Source: Nothopassalora personata
Lineage: Eukaryota; Ascomycota; Dothideomycetes; Mycosphaerellales; Mycosphaerellaceae
DNA length: 64,000 bases
NCBI GenBank assembly: GCA_033816765.1
Contig: CM066297.1
Coordinates: 1,792,573-1,856,572, forward strand
Direction of reading: 5' to 3'
Position numbers and translations under genes: made by a program
The notes under the pieces: model-generated
The model's database searches: none
What the model saw: only the letters and a program-made list of their open reading frames with translations
Told to the model about the DNA's origin: nothing
Shown here: one piece after another, positions 55,565-64,000 of the stretch
How positions within the stretch are numbered: position 1 is the first letter of the stretch
Layout of the letters: every line of letters begins with the position of its first letter

Positions 55565-57255
55565 ATCTGTATGAGACAGAACAGTATAGAAAATAGTGGT
55601 CCAAGATATACTGTATCAATAGCCAGGGGCCTGTTCTCGTGAAGCGAACACAGCATCATGATCGAAGCTGGCCAAGCGAGTATGGCTCCAATACATTGTG
55701 CCAGTCATACTATTGAAATCTCCATGGTGGCGACGGTTTCGTGCCAATGCAGGCCTGTAAGGCATCGTAGTCTACAATAAGGTCCACTCCAGGATGTCAT
55801 GCATAAGAAGTGCGGCAGTGGACTTCGCGGCTCTTCGACGGCGGCTGACGTGAACGGTCAAGTGAGACCTGTGTGCAATGCGTACGCTGCATGATTATTG
55901 GCCTGAGGCGCTGGCCAGCTGCAGCTACTGGTGCGTGCCATGTCAGTATAGGCCATCAACGATCGTCTCGGAGTATTCGTTCGTTCTCCTACTAGCCCAC
56001 ACAAGCTACACTCCGGCGTATGTGCACCTCAGCCGCGAGCTTTGGTTCCTTCCCAAGAGAGAACGTATCGCCACTGCACTGTGGCGAGGGCTGAACCAAG
56101 GACCGCCAAAGACTGCAGTGCGTGAGAGGGTTGTGGGGTGAACTGCTTACCAGGTAGCGCAGATACTCGCGTGCTGTTCCAGCGTCGCATGATCTCGCAT
56201 AGCTATTGGCTCATTGGGAAAATTTGCGATCCCCTTGCAAAGCTGCAAGTGAAGTGCCATGAGCTGTATTGATGTGGGCGTGGGTCCACCGAAATGCCAA
56301 ATCGGTGCGAATGAGGCGCTTCGCTTCACCAGTCCGTCTACACCGAGGCCGTGGAGAGACCGACCCGAGAGTGCGGTGGGCGAGTTACTCAGGGTATCCT
56401 GCACGATCGCGATCCCGTCGTACATCGCATACCAGCGACCTGGTGCAGTCGTCTGTATTGTCGTCCAGCATTGGTGCTAGGATGCAACAGCGAATGAGGC
56501 TTCCCAAATGGTCGCGGCCCACGACTCTACAACGTGCATGCCGAGCCACAGGTACAGCTTTGCTGGTATCTTTTTGAGCTCCCGCATGCGTCCATCTTGT
56601 TTGGCATCGAAGCACAAATGAGAGATCTGGTCGTGGTAGCGCAAGGAGCACAGCGCGAAATGGAGAGATGTGCCGAGAAATGTCAAAGCAGAGCGCGCCG
56701 TCGTGCGGCTACGTCTTCGATGTGTATTTCTGCACATCATCTTCCGTAAGCAGCCAAAGTCCCTATTACGCTGCAGACAGACGGCACCTGAAGGTGTCGA
56801 TGGTGTGTTGCAAGCTGCTCTGAGACACATCGTTTTGTTTTTGGAGCACGTAGATCTGCTGTCGGCGTAGGCGAAGTGGACCACACACACTCTTGACAAG
56901 AGAACGGAGACTTCCGCGCTCTCGATTGCCTGCTTCGATCGTTGTTTCCGAAACAGCGGCTCGGTTTGTCGCACAAGACATCTTTGGAAACGAAAGAATG
57001 CCAAGTGTGGCTTCCTTCGTGCGTCAAAGAAGGGCATCCGCCTTTGCGGACCGAGTGAAATGCCTTGGCCATTGAGGATTCTCACGTCACGCTGCTCCCA
57101 CAGCACCAACCCGCAGGCATCCGCTTCAGACAGCAGCACTCGATAAGAATAGAGGGCGTACAACGCGCGTGCGCACATGAGTGTGCATTCTCGCCTGTCC
57201 CTATTGCTGTGACACCGCAGCAGAACGAACCACCAAACTTGACGCAGGAGTCTCC
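55565..57255. other. Intergenic, no supported gene
   Basis: About 1.7 kb upstream of both neighbouring genes. A 275-codon minus-strand frame at 56477-57304 is Arg/Cys-rich without a domain and overlaps several other frames, so I treat it as chance. Any promoter elements are not recognisable. Confidence 0.45.
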
Positions 57256-57837
57256 ATGATGGCGGCGACAGTGGAGCAGACCGCGGCAGACACGACGACG
57301 GCACGGGCTCAGTCGCACCGAGGACGCCGTCAAAGCAGGAACAAGAAATCAGACCCTTTCCTGGACCTGTCAGACGATGCGCTCAAGCTTCCCGAGCAGC
57401 CATCTCCGAATACAAGTGGACCAAATGGGCACGCCAACGTCGAATCGCTCCTTGCAGATGTATCGCTCGCCCTGTTCGGGTGCTCGACGGCAGTGCTAAT
57501 GCCTTTCTAGCTTGTACTCACCCCGCTCAACGTGATATCTTTCATTGTGTCGCTGTTCGTTGTTGAGCGACAACAGCGCCAATGGCGTCTGTCACAACAT
57601 GCACCACCGCAAGAATCGTCTGCCTGGTCTCAATTCGGGATGCAGAATCCTGAACCATACCAAGAATCACGAGGTACAACCTGGCATCCCCGCCTAAGTT
57701 GGAGGCGCCGCAAGGTCGCTAAAGCTGAACTGGCAAATGTATTTGAAATGAGAGGGCGAGTTGTCGTGGCGCTTGTCACTTGGACACTGGTGGGCTTTGT
57801 GGCCATTGCATATGCCGCTCGAAGGATGTATCAATAG
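57256..57837 (+). CDS. Small conserved-looking membrane protein, two helices
   Basis: Two exons, 57256-57459 and 57511-57837, with a 51-nt intron (GTATCG, branch-like GCTAAT, CTAG) in phase 0. The product is 176 residues. The N-terminal 65 residues are polar (HRGRRQSRNKKSDPFLDLSD). A first hydrophobic helix spans about residues 68-87 (LVLTPLNVISFIVSLFVVE). A second spans about 152-172 (VVVALVTWTLVGFVAIAYAA) and ends in RRMYQ. ATG 57259 is an equally possible start. The intron splits directly before the first helix. I know no function; the clean splice and paired helices argue that it is real. Confidence 0.7.
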
Positions 57838-59190
57838 GTCTTCTGAGAGCATCATACCATCATCAGTCATTTGACAACCTTCCTGCGAAGTACCATCATC
57901 CCCTTCAAGGGATGTCCAATCTCCTGGACAGCGTAGGAGACGCAAGTCTGAGGTGGCCTGATCTGTGTTGCAATTGCAGAGTCGAACTAGGGTATCGGGC
58001 GTTGATCTGGGAAAAGGCGTCCTGCGGTCGGTTATCATGACCACGGACAGCTGAATGGCATGTTCGTCCGCGAAGGAGTCGAAGTTGAAAATCCGGCATG
58101 GGATAATTGTCATGATGTCTGTCTGGTTCACGACCTGATGTCGGGTGTCTTTGGGCAAGTGAGCGCAAGCCGTTGCGGCGCTCGGCTGCTCGAACTCAAG
58201 TGACAGACGAGCACAGTTGGTTAGTTCTATATAGGATGTAAGACTTTAGATGAAATCTCACGACGTGTCGTCTGATATGTGAGGTGATGACAGGACTCGC
58301 GACTCCTCCTGGTTCCAAGCGGCGTGTGTGGCGCATGGCGTTCTGAGTCTGAAGCATGACTGCTTCAGGGAGCCGACGGATTGTAACATTCGTTCCATAG
58401 CTTTCCGGACAGTCACGACCTCAGCTGGTCCTGAATGCGAGTCCCATGTCCGACTGGCAGGCACGCACAAGCTGAGCGAACGACGTCCGTAACGACCAGT
58501 GTCTCTGCCGATCGAGCTTCTTCTCTGCATCAACATCGTGTGCATGGGACCGCCTGTACAACTAGTTCTATCGCTCCCAACAATGTAGGGTCTCCGTCCT
58601 GATATTTTGCATCACACCTACCTACACATGTCTTTCGTCTGCTCGACAGGATCGCATCATCTGCACACCCTGACAGTAGCCATACATGCCTGGTCAGCTG
58701 TGCTAATAGTGGTTGTCTCATCAGTGTATCAGATCATGCGGCCAACATGACGGTCGGGTAGAACTGAGATTGTTGACCTGATGATGGAAAGCAGTGACGA
58801 TTCGGGCGGGCATGCAGAACAGCATCTGGTATCAGCGCTGTCTTGCACGCAGTCTCACACTATGACCGACATGTCACGGTCAAATCCTACTGATCATGTC
58901 GTTCATGGAGCGCTGCCCCCGCGGGAGGATTGTGGAAAGAGAAATCTTTACGTGGTACCAGGCATCACCAAGGCAACCACGAGGACTTTTGACCCTTACT
59001 TGCTTAGGCGCCAACGATAAGATTAGGAAGCCCTGCAGAAAATATTTCGTTGCGAGCATCCTCAATCATTCTAACTGCAACTCACCAACCAGCGTGAGCA
59101 CTTGACGCGTGCCAACACGTCTCCCGGTCTCTTGCTCGCGTAGACCCTATACATTGCCTGAGGCTCTTCTGGACCTTGTTGGCTGTTGAG
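57838..59190. other. Intergenic, no supported gene
   Basis: About 1.35 kb with short overlapping frames only. The upstream region of the LYAR-type gene lies at its right end. No repeats or RNA genes seen. Confidence 0.45.
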
Positions 59191-60641
59191 ATGGTGTCCT
59201 TCTCGTGCGAGGTAGACGAAATACATGACTGCGATTGAAACGACTGTGCTAACATGCACAGGGCTGCGGAGATGTCTTGACCAAGAAGAAGCTCGATCCG
59301 CATCGCAACCAATGTCGCGGCGCCTCATTCACATGTCTGGACTGCATGACTTGGTTCCACGGAACAGACTATAGATCACATACGTCCTGCATAAGCGAAG
59401 CACAGAAGTACCAAGGACATCTCTATCGACCAGAAAAGGACAATCAGAACAAGAAGGCCAAGACTGAAAAGCGCAAGTCAATGAACGGGTCGCCAGCAAT
59501 GGTGCCCAAGGGCGCCTACGTGGAGGATGCGCTGGAGGGACATGACACGAATGCAGTGGCTGTCGTCGACGTTCCGCCTCGAGCACCGACCCCACCACCA
59601 GCGCCTGAGGCACTTCCGGAAAGTGTCAATGTCTTCGACTTCCTTGTCAGCGACGCAATTCCGAAAGGTGCTGTGCAAGCACCGGCCGGGCGAAAGATGC
59701 TAGAGGAATCACAACCTTCGCAGTACTCGCAATACTCCAATGGCAATGGTTCGAGGTATCTTCAACACGGCTTCTCATACGGCAATGCTCCTCTACAGCC
59801 TGCTTTCGAGCGCTACGACTCCTGGAACAGCATGGCAAACATGGTGCACGACTCGCAAGATTCACAAGGCCTCATGCCTCCGCCCTACACCACACCTGTG
59901 CCGAAGGAGCACAAGAAAGAGAAGAAGGACAAACGTACTGGTGAGAAGAGGAAGCGTAACGTCGACGATTTAGACCTGTCAAGTGTCAAACGACCAGTTT
60001 CGCGCGATCAGCCGATGTCAGCAGCGCCGCAAACAGGTGGTAGAGGGTTGCACTCAGGCTTGACTGGTGGTCTGCAACGTCTGGTTACGGACAACGACTT
60101 CTATGAGGATCGCATCGAAGCCGGTCCAACACCGATTAGCCCTTCGAAACGCAGCAAGCGGGAGAAAGAAGCCAAGGAGGGCGCCGCAGAAAAGGAGGCT
60201 AAGAAAGAGCGCAGGAAGTCATCCTACGTGAAGAGCTGGAACGATACCGCTTCGAAGGCACCTTCGAGCAGACGCGACCGTTCGCGAAGTCCAATCAGCG
60301 ATCGTCAGCGCAGAAGCCGCCGTGATGACTCTGTCTCGTCAGAAGACCGCTCGCGTGTCAGCCGACGCAAAGCAATCGATTGTCCAGATCGGCCAGGCTC
60401 AATCCAGCCGACCACTTCCAACACTATGACTGTCTTTAAGTCGCGAGCAGACCACTTCATGTCTCTGGTCAACAAAGGTCCCGAAAGTGAGCGAGGTATC
60501 TCCATCAACAAGGCTCTGAAGCGCTTTCATCGTGACCGCAACGCTCTAAGAAGTGATGAGAAAGAGGGGGAAGACAAGGAGCTGTGGAAGTCCTTGCGCA
60601 TGAGAAGGAACTCCCGAGGGGAGATTGTACTTTTCCAGTAG
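59191..60641 (+). CDS. LYAR-type C2HC zinc-finger protein
   Basis: A tiny first exon 59191-59211 (MVSFSCE) and a second 59262-60641 are separated by a 50-nt intron (GTAGAC to CACAG), giving 466 residues. The N-terminus is a textbook LYAR finger pair: Cys6, Cys9, His21 and Cys25, then Cys32, Cys35, His47 and Cys50, ending SCISEAQKYQG. LYAR family proteins are nucleolar and linked to ribosome biogenesis and growth. The first exon supplies Cys6 and is essential, so a start at 59277 would be wrong. The rest is long, Lys/Arg/Ser-rich and probably disordered, with several basic blocks (PSKRSKREKEAKEG, SRRDRSRSP) that could serve as nuclear or nucleolar signals, and a C-terminal helix near LNKALKRFHRDRN-type sequence. 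No close operon-like partner. Confidence 0.9.
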
Positions 60642-61243
60642 CGTTGATTCCTCACGGCTTTATTGATGATCCCATGGCGAGACGGCTTGGACAACGGGAC
60701 CGGCGTTAAAGGCCTCGGCATTACATTGCATACGTCCGCTTCGTGCTGAGTTTGAGCAGTGGCTGATCCTCCTGCATGTATTCCTACTATATCTCGTACT
60801 GTATCTGCTTCTGGGAGCTTACCATTGGGCCGAAGCTCAATGCAGCTGTGTTTGCCTCATTGGAACGAACGTGTCACAGACGGGTGTGCTAGAGGAACAA
60901 TTGCAGTGGACGACGTTTCATACGCGGAAAACATATCCATCTTGGTAGCGATGCTGTGCGAGATCAAGAGGACCACGGAGATCCTGGTACCGCCTGCGTG
61001 GAAATGACGTTAGTCCGTGCGTCGCAAACAAGAACTGGCAGGCGCAACAGACAACACTAGCAGACGAGCTCCAACTTCTGCACTTCGTCCATCGACATAC
61101 TGTTTCAACAGAATATCGAGCCATCGGCAGAGCATCAAGGCTTCCACAACACTGGACACTTTGTAAGCAGCGTCATCAAGCTCCCCCAATCTCTACTGTA
61201 TAGTACCGGCAAAAGTCCGGGTCCAGAAGCGGCTCGGGCAAAC
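60642..61243. other. Intergenic, LYAR-type gene to CSC1-like gene
   Basis: About 600 bp containing the 3' end of one gene and the promoter of the next. An 82-codon frame at 60759-61007 has no recognisable feature. Confidence 0.5.
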
Positions 61244-63802
61244 ATGGACATCCGCAAAGAAGGCGGCAACCGCTCTTCTGGCTCAACCTCTGGGAGACAA
61301 GTCTTAGGAGCTTTCATCCCGGCGCTGGTTGTTGCGATAGCCTATGCCATCGCCTTCATTCTAGTCCGGAACCAATTTCGGAAAGTCTACGCCCCAAGGA
61401 CATTCCTGGGTACCATACCAGAGAAAGATCGAACGCCAACGTCACGAGCGGCGCAATGGTGGTGGTTCAAAGACTTCAGGAAGCTACCGGATCACTTTGT
61501 ACTGCAGCATAATTCGCTTGATGCCTTCCTCTTTTTGAGATTTTTACGGCTTTTGATGTACATTTGCCTTGGTGGAGCTCTTTTGACATGGCCGATCTTG
61601 TTCGCAGTCAATGCTACAGGTGGTGGCAATGCGACTCAACTGGACAGACTGAGCATTGGAAATGTCTCGAAGAAGGGACATCTCTGGGCGCATACTACTG
61701 TGGCTTGGTTCTCGTTCTTGGGCATCTTCTGTGTCATTGCTAAGGAACGGCTGCATCTGGTCGGTGTGCGGAAGGCATGCTATCTGAACGACGCTTATGC
61801 CTCGAGACTATCTGCTAAGACTGTCTTGTTCCTGAATGTGCCGAATGAGGCACTGCAACCTGGGAACTTGAAGCAGTCTTTTGGCAAGGACGCGGTGCGA
61901 AGCTGGCCAGTGAAGGACATGGGCGATTTGGAAGAATTGGTGGAGAAGCGCAACGCAGCAACTTATGGTCTGGAGTCGGCAGAGATGGATATGATCCAGA
62001 AAGCTGTGAAGAAGCTGAGCAAGAACCAGCAACGAATCAATGGCCGCGCTACCAACGTCAATGAAGCGGAGGAGCAATCACTGGTGCCTAAATCGCAGCG
62101 GCCTACGAGCAGAAAGCCACCCGTCTTCGGATCCAAAGTGGATCGCATCACAGAAGCTCGCAACGATGTTCTCGAAATCGCCGACACGATCGAGGCACGC
62201 CGTGCTGCTCCAAGTCGCAACGTTGGCAAGGAGTCCGCTATTTTTGTGACATTCGCCAGCCAACAAGCTGCACACATTGCTTTCCAGGAGATCTCATTCC
62301 AGCCCAGGATTCCACTCCAAGATCGCTTCCTCGCAGTCCAACCAGGGGAGATATTGTGGAAGAACGTCCAATTGCCTGTGGCTGTTAGAATCTCGAGGTC
62401 ATCTTTGGCATTGGCCTTTGTGATAGCATTCACGATATTCTTCTCTATCCCGGTCGGTATACTTGGTACATGGAGCAACGTTGCAAAGCTCGCCGACGAA
62501 GTGAAGTGGCTCGAGTGGCTGAACAATCTGCCAGATTGGGTGCTCAGTCTGCTTACTGGTCTGATACCACCTGCTCTCACCAGCTGGTTCGTCTCATATG
62601 TGCCAAAGCTGTTTCGACATATCGCAAAGCTGTCTGGTGAGCCGACCGTGCCACAAGCTGAGCTCAAGACGCAAGCATGGAACTTCGTGTTCCAAGTCTT
62701 CCAAGTGTTCTTGGTCACTACGATTTCCTCAGGAGCAGCCTCTGTGGTCCAGAGAATTGCACAGCATCCAGATCAGGCGCCTACGCTGCTAGCCGAAAAT
62801 CTGCCAACGGCCTCGAACTTCTACCTGACATATTTCATCCTGCAAGGCTTGGCCAGTCCTGCCTCAAACATTCTGGACTATACCGAGACGCTCGAATACC
62901 TTTTCTATGAGCATTACTGGGACAAGACGCCTCGTGAGAAATTTCAAACCTACGCTCAGATGCGAGGCACGCCGTGGGGAGCATGGTTCCCGAAGTTCAC
63001 CAACTTTTTCGTGATCGCAGTTGCGTATGCTTGCATCCAGCCTATGATCATTGGCTTTGCAGCTATCGGCCTGTTCTTGTACTACAACACGTATCGATAT
63101 AGCCTGCTTTATGTCCGGCAGACTAAGATAGATACCAAAGGCGAAGCATACAAACGTGCACTACAGCAGATGCCGACTGGTTTGTACTTGGCAGAGCTAT
63201 GTCTGATCGGCTTGATGGGCGCACGTGGGGCAGTAGTGCAGACTGCTCTCATGATTACGTTGCTTGTGATTACGGCACTAGCGAACCTCGCCCTTGACAG
63301 AATGCTGAAGCCACTTGAGCTGTACTTGGGAGTCGACAAGTGGCAGGAGCAGGAGGTCCCTCTTCTTGCCGAGCAAGATGGAATTGATCCGAACGACCAA
63401 GCAGCTCTGCATGCAGCATCTCATGGCCGTCGTCTGAGACTGAACATCCTCCCCAATCCGGCGCCACGCAAACTCAGCGACCTTTTTGACTCGATCGTCA
63501 ATGCTGCCCGCGATAAAGTACAGGTGTGGCTTGACGAGCCTGGTCCTCGCGACGGTGCCTCAGCGCAGCTGAGTGAAGCCGACATAGACAAAGCATACAT
63601 TGCACCAGCGTTCACATCAAAGACACCGAAGCTTTGGATACCGAGAGACACACTGGGAATCTCGAAGCAAGAGATCCAGCAGAACGACGCCGTCGGCCTT
63701 TCTACGACTGATGATGCAGCGGAAGTGGACGAGAATGGCAGGCTACACTGGAACCACAATTTCGAAGATGTGCCGATCTTCTCAGAGCCCAAGGTGTTCT
63801 GA
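61244..63802 (+). CDS. CSC1/OSCA-like (RSN1/PHM7 family) membrane channel protein
   Basis: Single exon, 852 residues, the normal length for fungal members. A first helix spans about residues 20-41 (VLGAFIPALVVAIAYAIAFIL). Two more follow at about 102-122 and 147-167, making the RSN1_TM unit. The cytosolic PHM7_cyt region covers about 190-365 and starts SAKTVLFLNVPNEAL. A seven-helix DUF221/RSN1_7TM core runs about 380-680 and includes SIPVGILGT, LTGLIPPAL, GLASPASNILDY and the FVIAVAYACIQPMIIGFAAI helix. The tail is soluble and ends DVPIFSEPKVF. The family comprises hyperosmolality- and mechanically gated Ca2+-permeable channels, homologous to TMEM16/TMC; fungal paralogues such as RSN1 and PHM7 have roles in membrane traffic and phosphate or osmotic responses. 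Which subgroup this is cannot be told. The start ATG has context AAACATGG. Confidence 0.93.
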   Translation: MDIRKEGGNRSSGSTSGRQVLGAFIPALVVAIAYAIAFILVRNQFRKVYAPRTFLGTIPEKDRTPTSRAAQWWWFKDFRKLPDHFVLQHNSLDAFLFLRFLRLLMYICLGGALLTWPILFAVNATGGGNATQLDRLSIGNVSKKGHLWAHTTVAWFSFLGIFCVIAKERLHLVGVRKACYLNDAYASRLSAKTVLFLNVPNEALQPGNLKQSFGKDAVRSWPVKDMGDLEELVEKRNAATYGLESAEMDMIQKAVKKLSKNQQRINGRATNVNEAEEQSLVPKSQRPTSRKPPVFGSKVDRITEARNDVLEIADTIEARRAAPSRNVGKESAIFVTFASQQAAHIAFQEISFQPRIPLQDRFLAVQPGEILWKNVQLPVAVRISRSSLALAFVIAFTIFFSIPVGILGTWSNVAKLADEVKWLEWLNNLPDWVLSLLTGLIPPALTSWFVSYVPKLFRHIAKLSGEPTVPQAELKTQAWNFVFQVFQVFLVTTISSGAASVVQRIAQHPDQAPTLLAENLPTASNFYLTYFILQGLASPASNILDYTETLEYLFYEHYWDKTPREKFQTYAQMRGTPWGAWFPKFTNFFVIAVAYACIQPMIIGFAAIGLFLYYNTYRYSLLYVRQTKIDTKGEAYKRALQQMPTGLYLAELCLIGLMGARGAVVQTALMITLLVITALANLALDRMLKPLELYLGVDKWQEQEVPLLAEQDGIDPNDQAALHAASHGRRLRLNILPNPAPRKLSDLFDSIVNAARDKVQVWLDEPGPRDGASAQLSEADIDKAYIAPAFTSKTPKLWIPRDTLGISKQEIQQNDAVGLSTTDDAAEVDENGRLHWNHNFEDVPIFSEPKVF

Positions 63803-64000
63803 GTGCACGTTAAACTATGCTGGGGTATGCGAATCCAAAGCTCTTCTGCGCGACCGAGGAATTAAAGCAGGTTTTCAAGCACAACGGTTGTAACAGAAAC
63901 TGACGACAGTATGTAAAATACAGCATTCCGACCGAATCAGAATGAGGAAAAGGGACAGATGACATGACTCTGATATGACTGCACTGAATCTCTTATAGCG

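Noticed and set aside
56477..57304. 275-codon minus-strand ORF
   Set aside because: No domain, odd composition, overlapping frames on both strands, and it covers the start of the better supported gene at 57256.

Overview
The window looks like nuclear DNA of a filamentous ascomycete, most likely a Dothideomycete; that placement is inferred from gene style and not tested. The flanks carry compact genes with 50-100 nt GT-AG introns. They include HIS1, RPS28, a LYAR-type zinc-finger gene, a CSC1/RSN1-type channel, a fungal transcription-factor-like gene, a small two-helix membrane protein and a MYND zinc-finger gene.

Between about 6.80 and 52.88 kb lies a roughly 46-kb block made almost wholly of degraded retrotransposons. 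It bears the mark of repeat-induced point mutation (RIP): CpA has become TpA on both strands, so CAA/CAG and TGG codons have become TAA/TAG, and Cys and Ser codons have become Tyr and Leu or Phe. Several long retroelement frames can still be read if the stops are ignored. Both edges of the block are marked by the same 88-bp LTR-like sequence (6803-6890 and 52789-52876), so the block may have grown by nesting inside one LTR element.

Layout. 0-0.9 kb: two head-to-head fragments of a heme-thiolate (family 2) peroxidase. 1.27-2.12 kb: MYND gene with an apparent frameshift. 2.65-3.76 kb: HIS1, divergent from RPS28 (4.25-4.63 kb). 5.68-6.18 kb: a large inverted repeat. 6.89-13.73 kb: full-length chromovirus A (Ty3/Gypsy with a chromodomain), then a truncated tandem copy to 16.10 kb. 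16.10-23.19 kb: chromovirus B, minus strand. 23.20-31.31 kb: chromovirus C, minus strand. 31.58-34.81 kb: truncated chromovirus D, plus strand. 34.87-35.09 kb: a Copia RNase H remnant. 36.1-40.2 kb: an unclassified element with two convergent degenerate frames. 40.7-44.33 kb: pol of a second Gypsy lineage (F). 44.33-51.74 kb: chromovirus E, minus strand. 51.74-52.88 kb: the 3' end of an LTR element. 53.0-64.0 kb: host genes.

The most unusual feature is shared by chromoviruses A, B, C, D and E. Each carries, between the end of pol and its 3' LTR, an extra frame on the opposite strand. It encodes a six-cysteine cluster followed by a basic coiled-coil-like stretch. In A, B, C and E the spacing is that of a fungal Zn2Cys6 cluster, C-x2-C-x6-C-x8/10-C-x2-C-x6-C. 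In A all six cysteines survive, and the frame ends in a 17-bp tail-to-tail overlap with the pol stop. RIP has turned many of the cysteine codons into Tyr codons in the other copies.

Five solo LTRs lie inside B, C and E. They are nearly free of RIP and have exact 5-bp target duplications, so they postdate much of the mutation. One of them is present at the same site with the same duplication in both C and E, inside an almost identical tract of about 1.9 kb, which points to gene conversion or recent segmental duplication.
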